From contig OX388317.1 in assembly GCA_947579605.1 (NCBI GenBank), positions 13,721,384 to 13,785,383 on the forward strand: a stretch of 64,000 bases of DNA, read 5' to 3'. The position numbers and the translations under genes were made by a program. How positions within the stretch are numbered: position 1 is the first letter of the stretch; every line of letters begins with the position of its first letter. Positions 37,001 to 49,600 of this stretch are shown here, in pieces. The notes beneath the pieces are model-generated. The model was not told where the DNA came from. It did not search any database and saw nothing but the letters and a program-made list of their open reading frames with translations. The stretch is from Athripsodes cinereus (Eukaryota > Arthropoda > Insecta > Trichoptera > Leptoceridae).

Positions 37001-39145
37001 AAAGTCTGTGTGTGTTTATAGATTATGATTACGACTATTATGGCTATGGTGTGTACCGGGGTGGCTACACGGAGCCCTATTATCATTGCTACGATGAGTT
37101 GTATTATGATTATACGGCGCCCACTCAGCCCGCACGTTCCAGGCCTCCTCCACTGGTGGGTGTCACATACCATACCCTATATTTGTATATATATAAATAT
37201 CTATATAAATAATACATATCCTGTAATATATATATATATACATACATACTATTTTATATAATACATTTATACCTATCACACTTCATTTACTTTGTATAAT
37301 ACATTGATTTTTATATTACAAAACCATTTTGTCTTTTTGATGATTTTACTTTTAATAAGAGCTGCAGATTGAAAACATACATAATATTTACATCTAAATT
37401 GTCTAATACAAAATGTTGTGTATAGTGAGTGCATAGTGCCTAGTGCATAGTGCATAGTGATAAGGGTGGTGTTATAATATATGTAGTTGAATTGTCTTGC
37501 CTTCCAAGTAACAATTAACACGTTCCACTTCCCTTGGGCTTGCTATGTATGTGGTATTTTTGTAAGCACCAGATTTATTAGCGCATGCCAGTAACACTGA
37601 CAATCTTGATACATGTGACATAACATTATATCAGCTGTCTGTTCACCACTAGGGTGCCAATGCCTACATACTACATACTATATCATATATTATATTATTT
37701 TTATTTATAATATTTACATTTTGTCTGTTGCTTTTATATTATTTTGATTTAATACCATGTCAATTTAGATATCCATGGGTTATTTGTGTTGTGCTTGTAT
37801 ATTGCTTTTTTGTAGTTGTTGTTTTATAGTGTATGTAATATGGTAATGGTAGAGACATTGTATTTTATTATATTTAATTGGAGTTTCAGGTATCCAGTTA
37901 GCTAAGAACCTATATCTTTATTTATATGATTTACATAGTATAATGTTATGTCTTCTAGCAACATATCAAATATTTGTATTGGCATGTTTTGGACATTAGC
38001 ATTAATATTCTAAAATGTAGAAATTAGACATATTATGGCACATCACTAAGGTCTACCCATGGAGAAATGACCACACTTTAAATTGTCATTGGTTATTAAA
38101 AAAATAAATATTCTCAAGATTTTAGGCAGATTTAATTCAAATACTAAGAAATAATATGCTAAAGTTTTCTTTTTCAAATGTGCTGGTTAGATGGATCTAT
38201 AAAGCACAGGTGTCTTATAATAAATTGTCTTGAGGAGACATTTGTATTAGATAGTTTGATAGCAGTCACTGCACCACTGCTTGGGATCTTGTTTCTTTAA
38301 AACAGGTACTGCTTTAGGCTTCTTCATGCCATCACTTGTATGGATAGACTCAAGTCATGAAGAATATATAGGTGACAGAGTAGGTATATAATTACCAGTA
38401 GATGTAGAGTTGAGTTGAGTATATCAGTGGCCGGGTAATATGTGTAGGTAGGTAGGTATTAGCAAGAAGTGTTATCTGTATATAATATGTGTGTATTGTG
38501 TTATGTTTAGGCTGGGCGTGGGGCTGGGGCGGGGAGGGCGGGGCGTGGGCGAGGTGGGGCGGAGCTCAGCCCTGGGGCCCGAGTCGCAGAACGTGGGCTG
38601 CACCACCCCCTGCCCACTACCATCGCCCGCAACACTGGCAACCCTCGCGCCAAGGGAAGTTTGCCAGGTATGTATTCTGCATACTTTGATTGTTTGAACT
38701 ATATTGTAATTCTGTTTGATGCAAAATTAAATATATGTTGAATTTGTTTCCAGTCTACCTCCAAGTGTGCTAAGTATGAGATGTCACCTCACCTTGTTGC
38801 TCCCTTGATGATGTGAATGGCGTGTGTAGGTAATCCTCATCCTCATCCTCGTCCTCATTCCCCTTATCATACATATCATACCACACTATACCTGGTCCCT
38901 TACAGTAGGTACCTTATAATAAATATTACATGTATGTGTACACTAGCACTATAATGTACCCTACTACCCCAATAATAATTACATTATTGTTTTTGTTGTG
39001 TAATACAGTTGTTATATACAAGTATGTGCGTGTGTATGTTGCAGGTAAACGCAAGTTAGACGGAGGACACCAGAACCAAGGGGGGGACAGGAAGCGTCGC
39101 ATGGGAGGACGCACCATAGGCACCTGGGGGACACAACAACAGTAA
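25067..39145 (+). CDS. Syp: Syncrip / hnRNP Q-R RNA-binding protein
   Basis: This is a cytoplasmic and nuclear mRNA-binding protein. Relatives act in mRNA localisation, stability and translation, and in insects at the neuromuscular synapse and in neural timing. Coding exons: 25067-25168, 29571-29764, 30513-30640, 30951-31192, then either 32346-32481 or 33314-33449, then 34267-34400, 34493-34564, 34646-34795, 34886-35117, 37022-37155, 38511-38667, 39045-39145. The sum is 1782 nt, 593 residues, with all phases closing. Residues 1-130 form the acidic N-terminal (NURR) domain; the start (MAEGNGE) follows an acceptor by 7 nt. RRM1 has VFCGKIP and GYAFVTF. RRM2 has LFVGNIPK and GFCFLEY. RRM3 has LYVRNL and DYAFVHF. 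The basic [14 protein letters not shown] block, a [13 protein letters not shown] stretch and a GRG tail follow, then KRK and RKRR at the C-terminus. Introns reach 4.4 kb. Only exon 5 has a visible alternative. Confidence 0.96.
27790..28200 (-). mobile_element. RTE-like LINE C-terminal fragment, intact frame
   Basis: A 136-codon frame reads [11 protein letters not shown]...[17 protein letters not shown], then [20 protein letters not shown] and [13 protein letters not shown]. This is the conserved C-terminal end of RTE-type endonuclease-reverse transcriptases. It is undisrupted, so the insertion is fairly young, but EN and RT domains are missing by 5' truncation. It lies antisense inside the first coding intron of Syncrip. 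Confidence 0.88.
28938..29067. repeat. Small 130-bp foldback with ~22-bp inverted ends
   Basis: TATTTTCCGGACTGAGTGGC at the left is matched by GCCACTCGTCCCGGAAAATA at the right with two differences. The interior has no ORF. It is probably a short MITE or the hairpin end of a larger element. It lies in the first coding intron of Syncrip. Confidence 0.6.
32346..32481 (+). CDS. Syp: Syncrip mutually exclusive exon 5a
   Basis: 136 nt, preceded by TTTTCCCACAG and followed by GTAAAG. It encodes [29 protein letters not shown] (RNP2 of RRM2) and [14 protein letters not shown]. It enters at phase 0 and leaves at phase 1, as exon 5b does. It parallels 5b residue for residue but differs in the RRM1-RRM2 linker (VNISVPN against VTISFNN) and in the RRM2 first helix. 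Including both exons (272 nt) would break the frame, so they must be used alternatively. Confidence 0.93.
33314..33449 (+). CDS. Syp: Syncrip mutually exclusive exon 5b
   Basis: 136 nt, preceded by TTATTCTTACAG and followed by GTAAGT. It encodes [29 protein letters not shown] and [15 protein letters not shown]. From recall, this version is close to the main Drosophila Syp sequence. It has a consensus donor, while 5a has the weaker GTAAAG, so 5b may be the default. Loss of both exons would also break the frame and remove RNP2 of RRM2. Confidence 0.93.
35118..37021. other. Syncrip intron 9, long open reading-through region
   Basis: If the donor after LDREEY is not used, the frame stays open for roughly 170 further codons, to about 35626. 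The extension is Cys/Tyr/Ile-rich and low in complexity, so I read it as non-coding. No alternative exon with good splice sites was found in the rest of the intron. Confidence 0.4.
36411..36440. repeat. (GA)n microsatellite in a Syncrip intron
   Basis: A GAGAGA run with one interruption (GATAGA). Similar GT and GT/GA runs occur at about 33772-33788 and 40144-40176. Confidence 0.9.
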
Positions 39146-40143
39146 CATAACCCAGCAACATCAACAATGTATGGCCACAAACCCCTTTGTTATGTACCAC
39201 CTACTATGTTGTGCATAATATATAAAATATATATGTGTTAACTTTGGAAGCCCTAATGCTGATGCACTGTCATTCACTTAGTTGAAAAATCCACATTTCT
39301 ATTGTAACTACAGGTGTGATTAGGTATTAATCATTTAATTACATTGTTATACTGTTTTGTCATTTTATGTATGTATGTATCTCTATATATATAATATATA
39401 TATTTATATTTATATATATTTAAAAATATTGTAATAGTGTATATTTACGTATGATACGTATATGTATATTTTATAATCTAGTGTCAAACACGGCCTTAGA
39501 AACATTTTGGAAAAAATAATTAAAATAATGATAATATTAGAGATAGGTGAGTTAGAATTAGATGGAAGGAAGGAGAGGAGTGGGTGCTGGTGCGGAGACG
39601 GAGCTCTGCATCAGCACTGATGAGGCAGGTCAGGGCACTGAGGAGGCAGATTACAATGGATGGCACACTGACGGTTGCTGGATATTCCTCGGTGTATGTG
39701 TCATTGTGTATATGTATACTGTGATAGCTTTAAAAGCTTTAACTTGGTTAAGGCCGCTGATAAACCATTACTACATAAGTAGGTAATCTATTACTAAATA
39801 ATTTGTTTTATTTGAGTCAGCTGACCAGGCTGTCACCGAGTGAGAGGGAGGGAGAGAGGTAGAGGTGTAGAGGCCCTCTGTGTTAATGCCATTTCAGTGA
39901 GAGTGCGAAGGAGACGGGAGAGAGATGGACTAGGATAGTAGCTAGACATGTATGTAGGTACTCACAGTACGTACGGACTACGGAGAGGCGGAAGACTAAA
40001 TGACTTCTTTATTAAAAAATTTTGTTGCAATATTTTTTCGAGTAAGTATTTATTGGGTGTTATTATTTTGGGTGTATGTTTGTTAGCAGCGTTGATGCTT
40101 GTTGTCTTGTTGTAATGATATGATAATCTATGACTATGCTGTA

Positions 40144-40175
<32 letters not shown>

Positions 40176-43100
40176 TGTGAGCATATGAGTGATAGTGAGA
40201 GCATGTGTATGCATGCGTGTAATCCTTACATTGTATCGACTGTACAGATTTGTACAGGTAACTGATCTCTGATAATCATATTATACGTATATATAAATGT
40301 ACATGTACAATATAATTATATATATATACATATGTATGAATGTTACATAGTTGTGAGGGAACAAGATTGGAAAAATATATTTATATATATATAGAAAGAG
40401 TTCACCCCTTGTTCTGGAGATGCCACACGCTGCACTCTCAGCATTGGACTAGACTTATTTACCTATACCGTGTACTGTTATACTATGACTGCCACGCATT
40501 ACATTATGTTGTATCCTCTATGTATTATTCATATTATTATTACTATATATGTATGTATACTATATATATATATATTATAAACACATTTATGATTTTATGT
40601 TGACTGCAGCCACATGCTCACAAATGTCTGCGTGTGTCTGCTACTTCTACTCGTCATTGTATCTACAAATCAACTTTTTATATTGTTTAATATTTATATT
40701 ATGTAATGACTTTGCAATCAATTTTTAAATATATTATTTGACAATGTGTTTTTGTTTTTAAAATTTTCTTATTTGATAACTTGAAATAATAGTCTAGTAA
40801 AATGTTGTCCAGTAATTTGAGTATTTTGATTGTAAGTGTCCTGTTAAGCTTAAATTTTGATTTAACTCTTAGTGATTAAATAAAGTAAATATACATGTAT
40901 GTATACAGAAGATGAACTAGTGAGCTTTGAGGATGAACAGTAAGTAGTGTGGAGAGGAGGGAGGCACCTAGCATAGTGAATATTAACAGTTGACTGTGTT
41001 AACCAAGTGAAGCGCACTGACTGGTGTCCACTAATCTACGCATTTGGCTACACCACCAGTTACACTCTAATTATTGTTTATATTTTTTTAGTTTACTGGG
41101 CACACAGTTAAGTTGTTGCACTTCACTTGGTTTATTATATTTTCCTATAATTGTTTAGTAAAGAGTATTTTTGTTACTCTAAATAATGTGTTTTTTTTTA
41201 TTATTATAATATGTTATATTTTATTATTTGTGGCAAATCCAATAAGTGCCGTGCTGCATGTTGGCAGTGACAAATAGAAATGCACTCAGGCATTTGGTTT
41301 CTATATTAAACTGTTTGTGTTATGTACAGTTATATCTAATAAAATAAGTTTTTTTACGTGAATATTCCCAGCTAGAGCATCACAAAGCATACCATACAAT
41401 ACCATGCAGTAACAGTAGTGTAGAGTAGGGTATGCTGTAGGTATATACATATATACCTTACCAATAACCACACAACATCCACAGTATCTGGATTCACACT
41501 TCTATTGTAATTAATAACATGTTGCTTTGCTTCATTAATCTCATTTGCCCAATATTATCCATTTAAAAATGTAAGGAGTGAAAATTAGTTAATTATATTG
41601 TAATTGAATTAATTATAATAATAGTATTGTTTCCGACCACACAAGTGACAATTGTCAATTATTATGTAATATTCTTTCTTTGGATTTTCCCATTGTCTTA
41701 ATAAATCAGTTTTATGTCAAGTGTGTCTTTTATTTACAAGGAATCTACAAACATTATTATTCTGAGGAGAGAGGAAGGGAGCCGAGGTACAGGCCACACA
41801 AACAGTATTTAGACTTTTCAAATAATTTATTTGTTGTTACTAAACAATATTGTAGGCACGGTGGGGCGTGCTTGAACAATTTTTAGTGCGGAATACATTA
41901 CACAATAAAGTAGCATTTGTAAATTTGACACTGGAGTACCAGGGAAGACCCCGCTTGAATGTTAGAGCCACATATCACAAAACATGACAATTGTATGTAA
42001 TGTCGGGAGTATCTTAAGTTACTCTGATTCAGTTAGCTGATATTAGAATGAATGGGTAGGTATGTGCCTCCAACATGTTTGCATATTCTATGATTGCTCT
42101 ATTGTGTGAGTTAGGTTATTATTAAATTGGTGTTCTACAGACCCATGGCAGATCATCTAGTGTAAAAAAACAATGGCGAGTCTCACACGCACATATGCAC
42201 TCACATTCTCACAATACAGTAAAATCAACAATTAGTATTTTATTATGTAGGTATATTATATATATATCCCAGTGTGCACGAGATCCTTCTCGAGTAATTA
42301 TAGGTAGCCTAACGGATTGTTTCTCTAATGGTGCAGTGTGGATGTGATCAAATAACTAAAAATCCAATTTATCTTTGTTTCATTTGAAGATGTCGTCTAT
42401 TATCATATAGAAATTTTCCACACGAAGCCATGTATATCTCTAATATGATTTGTGTACATACTGTGGCTATGCATATTATCTTTGAGATATACTTTATAAT
42501 ATTGTGGTGTGAACAGAGCAACCTCATGAACTCTGGAGATGAGGTACAATGTGACTGCACTGCATATGCATGTGACACAATGTAGGCATGCACTTCACAT
42601 GTGTGTGTGTATATGATGTAATAATATATATATTATGTTTATATAGAGTATCTTAAGAAGAACCTATGTTACGTTATGCACCTAGATTGTATAACATTAC
42701 GTTATTGTTAAGTTCTGTGTTATTGTGAGCATGACGTATAAAAGATTAAGTGCTGCAATCACCTTACCACAGGTGTTCCAGAACAATATATCATATAAAA
42801 TTACTAACATTGATACATATTGGGACTTAAAAAAGATTCGTACATCTATATACAATAACAACTAATACTTTATCATTATATTATTATTATGTAATATAAT
42901 TAGTATTCATTATACCATTTTATTATACCTATGTACTATTATTAAATTATCATTTATGTATATGCTTATGTAGTTGGTTATCTGGGGAGGTGTTAGGTTT
43001 ATATGGCTAGGTATACGTACATATAATATAGGTAGGCGTAGATAAATATATTACACAGTACAGCACATCTGTTGGAGCCAATACACTTTCACCAGAAAAC

Positions 43101-46100
43101 AGTAACAGTAATACAACTCCTGAAATAATTGACTGATCTCTGAATAGAATATCATAAACTACACTATACTCATATTGGGATATTGGATGAATGCAAATAA
43201 AATAGGTAATAACTTTAAAGTCAAACTCAACAAAGATTTCCATATCTTACATTCACATATTTCTTTAGGTACATTATAGAGAAATCATAGGTACATATTT
43301 ATTCACACTGTTGTGGCAGTAAACTGTAATTGATGAATTTTTAATTTATTGTTATACATGAATGGTGGAGGGAATCAAGTTGTTTGATTCTAAATTTTAA
43401 CATACTGTAAATGCGGAACACAAGGTTCTCTTTATTGTGGAGGTATTCTCGAATGACTGTAGAATGTACAATATTGAAAAATGCATTTTATGTACTTGAA
43501 AACCAGTATTATATTTTGTCAAATAAATATTATTATTATTGTTATTCTTGGTGCCTATAGAGGACACTCGTTTGCAAATAACAACAGTTGATACACACTC
43601 ATGAGAGATATTTCATAAATAATAATATTTGTGACTACTGTTAGCATTTGTTCCAAGACAAACATTTTTATACTACGTAATCATAAATTTTAATCATGCA
43701 TTCATATTATGTAACTAAATATTATGACATTACATGAATGTATAATTCAAATATTAATGCTGTGAATAGGAAGATACTATGTCAGTATATTTAATTTACT
43801 TTGTATAAAACCTAAAACCTGCCACCAGTTGATCAAAATTAAAAGGAGTTTAAGAGTCAAAGTGATTTACTTCTCTACTTAAATATTATCCATCCATTAT
43901 GATCTATAACAACAATTTTGTAAGTCAAAGGAAAATAACAATTAGTACGCAAACAATGAAAAGAAAAAATATGTTATCCATAATCAATTCCTCATTAAAG
44001 AAAACAAGTAATGTTCATGTAACTACCAGACAAGCAGATAACTGTGTTTGTATGTTGTGTTACCTGTACTAAGTAGGTTACTTATAAATTAAATAAATCT
44101 CAATACTTTGAAAAGTTTCAAAAGAGTTAACTTTAGTTTTATTCGGCATTAGGTGCCTTTAAAGCCCTTAAAGTTGTTTCATTCTGAAAGTTATATTTTT
44201 AAACAGATGAAGTAAAATTAAAGATGAAACGGATACGTAATGATTTGATTTAGGTAAATACTGGTTAAGAGATAGTTGTAGGTACTTGTAATTTGCTATG
44301 AAACATAATCTTTAATAAACATAATATGCGGCATATTAATATAAATATACCTAATACCTATTTGGTGTTCAGTTCCATTGTAAACCTATGATATATCTGT
44401 TTCATCTTTAATTGAAATCATTCCTCGGCCATATAACATGAGTTAATACTGTTGTCAGTTACAATTAATATTATCTTCATACAGCTTTTGGACTTAACAC
44501 AAATAGCCGATTAACAAAAATCTAAGGTATTAAAGTAGGTATAGATATAAAATAGTTGATATCAAAGTATCAACATGGAAATCTTAAATAAAACATTACG
44601 CTACTTAGTATATAATTAAAATGAGTGGGTGAGTCTATGTAGGTATATATAAAAGATATTACGTAGGTATATATCTATCATGACTTTAGTAGAAGGAAGT
44701 TTTGTTTGGAAGCACACATTACAATGGCCAAGTGTTTTCATTTATTTAGAATGTATTCACACTTGTTATTCCGTAATATTGCTTTAGTGAGCAGATTGAA
44801 TATTATAATTATAATTTTATTTGAATGAAATATACAATTTTTGAGTGATCTGTAAAAAGTAGGCATTTGGAAAATAAAGACATTTTACATCTTAAATTTG
44901 GCAATGAGGATTGCCACCCATCCTAAATGTCTTAAATTTTAGTTGGCACGAAGGGGAGGGCTTACATGTTTATTACATGCAGCTGCTCTGCTGGCAGCCC
45001 CACTTGTGGGATGTGCCGTGATGGTATAGTATATAAATATGTAAAGACTAATAAGTTATGTATGTGCACTAATTGTCACACAAAGATAATCACCTAGGAC
45101 ACTTTAATAAACATTTTGGCACCTCAACACTTTTAATAATTTCAAACAGCTTCACATCTCTTTTGTTATACCTAGCTGACTACAAATTTACATAACCACT
45201 TATCCAAATGTGTTTTATCTATAGATGAATAAATAAATATGTCATCAAGATTCAAATTTAAACTATTTATCCATCTTGTTTGATCGTTCTTAAGAAATCT
45301 GTGGGATAAAAAAACTCATAATTTGTAGTTTTAACTCAAATCCATACAAGTGAGTTTTTTGATTTCCACAAAGTGATATAAGATCACAGTTTAAAATATG
45401 TATAGTATATATTTAGGTGGTGCAACATTTATGGATAAAAGTGTTGTTAATTAATTATGTAAAATAGGCCATAAGTTATGATTAGGTAAAACCATTGTAA
45501 CATATAAAATATTATTATTTACAAAACAGAAATACACTTTGACTCTCAACACTCTAATAAGTGATGTGCAATTTTTTTCTTCTTGTAAAACACACTTTAT
45601 GTAATTTTGTATAAGTCAACACAGCCTGTAGCTATCCCAAGAATAGTAAGTACCCACAGTAAATAATATAAAGAAACTAGGGTGAACTTACACCATAACT
45701 TTTGCAATTCATATAATAACACCATTGATAAATATTCTAATAAATTAATAATATTAATTCCATTTGCAATATGAATTGTTATTGTAAAATGAGGCTTAGT
45801 ATTGTAAAATTATACGGTATATTGTCCGACGCAAGGATCTACCTATTAAGTATTTCTCAAAAAACAAATTGCCAAACATTCAGCATGCTGTGATCATTAA
45901 AATTTGTGATTGAAATCAACCGCAGAACCAACTTTTATATAAATGTTGCACATGTCTAATAGCATTGCCATTATTTGAAAAAAATGATTTTATGTTGTAT
46001 TTTTCAAAATTCTCTCTTTTGCATTGACCAGAAAGTATATGATGTAAGTATATCCAGAAGGAATACTTCATACATACTTAGGGTACCTATTTGTGTGAGT

Positions 46101-46306
46101 GAAGTTCTGTGGATTGGATAAATAAGGTAGGTAATATTATAGATACAATCATTTGAATGGAAGTTAAACACAAAGTGGTGTCCACCAGTTTCTCCAAATA
46201 TTGCACATCACTGTCACCAAAATACTGTAATACATTAGGAATAGTATTACTCTAGATAGTGTGTATTATATTTTATGTTTATATAATCCTAGTGTGTGTG
46301 GTGATG
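39146..46306. other. Shared 3' flank of two convergent genes
   Basis: This holds the Syncrip 3' UTR, whose end is unknown, followed by a spacer and the 3' UTR of the CUB gene on the other strand. AATAAA sites on the plus strand occur near 40878 and 41903 among others. Low-complexity AT and GT/GA runs are common. ORFs such as the 74-codon frame at 39562 have no family. One dispersed repeat copy (44888-45035) lies inside. Confidence 0.5.
44888..45035 (+). mobile_element. Dispersed repeat, CCCCACTTGTGGGAT family, copy 1
   Basis: The order is ATTGCCACCCATCCTAAATG, then GTTTATTACATGCAGCTGCT, then CCCCACTTGTGGGATGTGCC and GTGATGGTATAG. Related blocks lie at 47024-47150 (+), 57972-58055 (-), 58588-58700 (-) and about 59885-59970 (+). 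The pattern fits a short SINE or MITE. The CCCCACTTGTGGG palindrome is its best marker. Confidence 0.7.
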
Positions 46307-46605
46307 TCAAACAGTGTCAGCATTAGCCAACCTCTCCCCGCAGGGATCACAGTGTGGCGGGGGTGGGGGAGAGCGCGGGTGGGGATGGTGCTGCACTGGA
46401 GGTGGGGGTGGTGGTGGGGGTCGAGGTGGTGGAGGCGGAGGTAGCAGCCTGGCTCGGGCTCTTCTACGCCGAGCCCTCCAGCCACTAACTACGCACCACA
46501 CGGCTATGAGCCCTATAAATCCGGCCATTCCTCCTCCAGCCCACAGTAGCCAGCTGCCCCAACTCACATCGCTGCCTCCTGACTCGCTCTTGCTCAGGTT
46601 GGGAC
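46307..46605 (-). CDS. Last exon of CUB gene: TM helix and proline-rich tail
   Basis: The acceptor ATATTACAG joins T|GT across the intron to complete the sixth LDLa cysteine. About a dozen Ser/Gly-rich linker residues follow, then a ~20-residue hydrophobic helix (GFIGLIAVWCVVSGW core), a run of arginines, two polyproline runs (six and eight prolines, split by an arginine) and PRSPPPPPHC. The frame ends ADTV-stop. Polyproline suggests SH3, WW or EVH1 partners. The end fits a D-x-V class III PDZ ligand. The tail is short, about 60 residues, so longer spliced forms may exist. The GC-rich opposite-strand frame is a shadow. Confidence 0.88.
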
Positions 46606-49600
46606 CTGTAATATTAATCTAGATTTCAGTAAGTATGCCTGGATTAGTCTTTTGTCATGGAGTCTTATTTTCAGTGACAATGCAGTTCATATATAATATT
46701 GTGTAGCTAATATAGTAACGAAACCGGTTTAGTTTAGCGGAGTGATAAACTCACAGTTACTCTCGTCACTGTTGTCATCAGCTCCACAATTATCCACCCT
46801 GTTGCACCTGAGTTTGTCCGATATACACAGAGATGACTTGAGACAAGAGAAGTGATCACATGGAGTGTCGGGGTTCACCTCACGTACCTCAGTCCACACA
46901 GCACGGAAGCCTTGGGCACCCACTGACTTATCCGCAGATATGAAACTGAAACCAAAGTTATATTTGACATTAACAAAACATCACATATATAACAAATAAA
47001 GCACAACCAATTTAACAATGAGGTATGCCACCCATCTTGAATGTCTTTTTTTTTACATTAAAAAGAAGTCATCTTTTATGTTTGTTACATGTATGTAGTT
47101 AGTCTACTAGCCACCCCACTTGTTGGTAATGTTGTGGTGATATAGATATGTATGTACTTAATGAGATATGCCGAGCAAAATAATTAATATAAAACTATAC
47201 AAATACATTCAATAATTGTGGAATTGATGTAGATATAATAATAATGGTTATTAGAACTAGATGTTTTTTTGCCAAGTAGACAAATTTGTATAGTGAATTA
47301 GGTCAATATTCCCTGATCACTAGCACACGAGTGGATGGCCTTTTCAAATTCAAATTTCTTTATTCATAAAATATTAACAACACATTTATATCAATAATAC
47401 TACATTATTTATGTAACAATTAACAATGCGTTGGTGTTGCTGCCCCACTAGGTACAATGCACCTGTATTGGGGCTTGAACATAGAATAGAATAGATTACG
47501 ATGAAACTAAAGAAATAATTGAATTGACTTACGTAAGTCGAATAGAATTAGTTTCTGACAAGTATTGCCACTTATCGGCTGACTTCTCTCCACATAATTC
47601 TATTGGAGCACCAGAGGCCTCGTACCAAAGTCTCACAACTGCAGCTGGACAGCCACGACCTGGAAATAAAATATAATATAACATCATCTTAAATCATATT
47701 GGAGTATTGGAATAATAATATTACATTTTATTCAAGTATTAAATCATCTGCAGTGGCAAAGAAGTAAATCACTAGTCTTAGAAGCAAAACAAAAGCCTCC
47801 CTTATTCAAATACACCCCTGAGATGTTCCAACAAATAGAATCAAATCATCTAACATCATCTCAAAACCTTAGCTTCAAAAAAGTTTTTAATACGCATATT
47901 TAAAATTTAAGTTGTTAAAAAATATAATGATTTTTAAACATTAATAACAAACATAATGTTGTATCTTATCACTGGCATAAATGTTGTGTGAACTATCCAG
48001 TGGCGTAGCTAGGGTCATCTGCGCCCGGGGACATGCCACAAAGTCTGCGCCCCTTCTCGGAGCCCCCAAGAAAATTTTGAAAATTTACGAAAATTTTGAA
48101 AATTAAAGAAATCAAAAAAATAAGAAACGAAAATTACGAAAATTCTATGGTTAATTTCCGAAGCATCAATCTGGTATTTTAATGAAATAGAATAGAGACT
48201 AATAGTGATGTGAGTAGAGAAAATTCTCAAAAGAAATGTCTCGGGAACGAGATATTTCTCCGAGAATTTCTCCTCTGATAGAAGAGAAATTTCTCTCCAT
48301 AATTTTCGAGTTATTGCGTGTCAAATCAACACACTGATTCAGACTTGATGTCTCAGGTTGTCATGATTTTTAATGCAGCAATATATCATAGACTTTCAAC
48401 CAAATTTCAGTTATGTAGCACAATTATTTTTTAAGTTACTAAATTTTAAAAATCTCAATTTTTATGAAAAAATTTCATGTCTTGGCACCTTTGTATGCCT
48501 ATAGACTGGCAACCATTGATGATGTAAACCTGGGAAAGATCTCGTTTTAAAGCTGTTGAATGGGGCTTTAATTTGATGTGTCACAGGATAGGGGTTACGG
48601 TTTAAAAAAAATTTAAAATTATATTTTAAAAATTAAATTTTTCAAAAAGTGGCAATTTTAAAAAATCCAAAAAATTTTCAAAAATAGTTAATAATGTCTT
48701 TATACATACCAAAATTCTATTATGGGATCTCAATGATATCAGGAGATACAGGGCTTCAGAAATGCATGCATCGTGAAATTGCATGTATTTCAGGATGCAT
48801 GCATTTCGGAAGTCCTGTATCTCCTGATCCCATTGAGATCCCATGATAAAATTTTGCTATAATGTATTAAGACATCATAAACATTTTTTTATAATTTTTT
48901 GGAATTTTAAAATGCCCACTTATTGACATTTTTTTTTAATTTTAACCCCTATCTTGTGGCATATCATAGCTTTATTCATTTCATAGCTAACCCATTCAAC
49001 AGCTTTAAAATAAGACCACTCCCAGGTTTATATCATCATTATATTTTGCCAGCCTATACGCATCCAAAGGTGTCAAAACACGCAATATCACGATGCATGC
49101 ATTTCTGAAACCCTGTATCTCCTGATCCCGTTGAGATCCCATTTTGATTGATTAATCAGAAAAACATTACAAACTATTTTTGTCAGTTTTTTTGGAATTT
49201 ATAAAATTGCCACTTTTTGATTTTTTTTTAAACCGTTACCCCTATCCTGTGGCACATCACATTAAAGCCCTATTCAACAGCTTTAGAACGCGATCTCTCC
49301 CAGGTTTTTATCATCACTGGTTGCCAGTCTATAGGTATCCAAAGGTGCCAAGACACGAAATTTTTTCATAAAAATGAAATTTTAAAAAGAAACAACTTCA
49401 AAAATAATTGTGATACATAGCTGAAATTTGGTATTTTTCATAAGTCTATGATATATTGCTGCATAAAAAAAATCATGAAAATCTGAGACATCAAATCTAA
49501 AAATCACCCAAAATTGTGTTGAATTGACACCCTTCCCAAAAATATTATAACCTTTCGCCCAATACCTGACAACCTGATCGGTCCAAAACTTCATGGTGCT

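Noticed and set aside
39562..39786. 74-codon frame with a hydrophobic segment after Syncrip
   Set aside because: Lies in the probable 3' UTR, no family, no promoter or splice evidence.
46314..46622. 102-codon Gly/Leu-rich plus-strand frame
   Set aside because: It is the mirror of the proline-rich and TM-coding last exon of the minus-strand CUB gene.
48203..48230. Full target-site duplication for the third GAGAAA-family MITE
   Set aside because: GAGACTAA precedes its left end, but no matching copy was found on the right near 50010, so the right end is treated as deleted.
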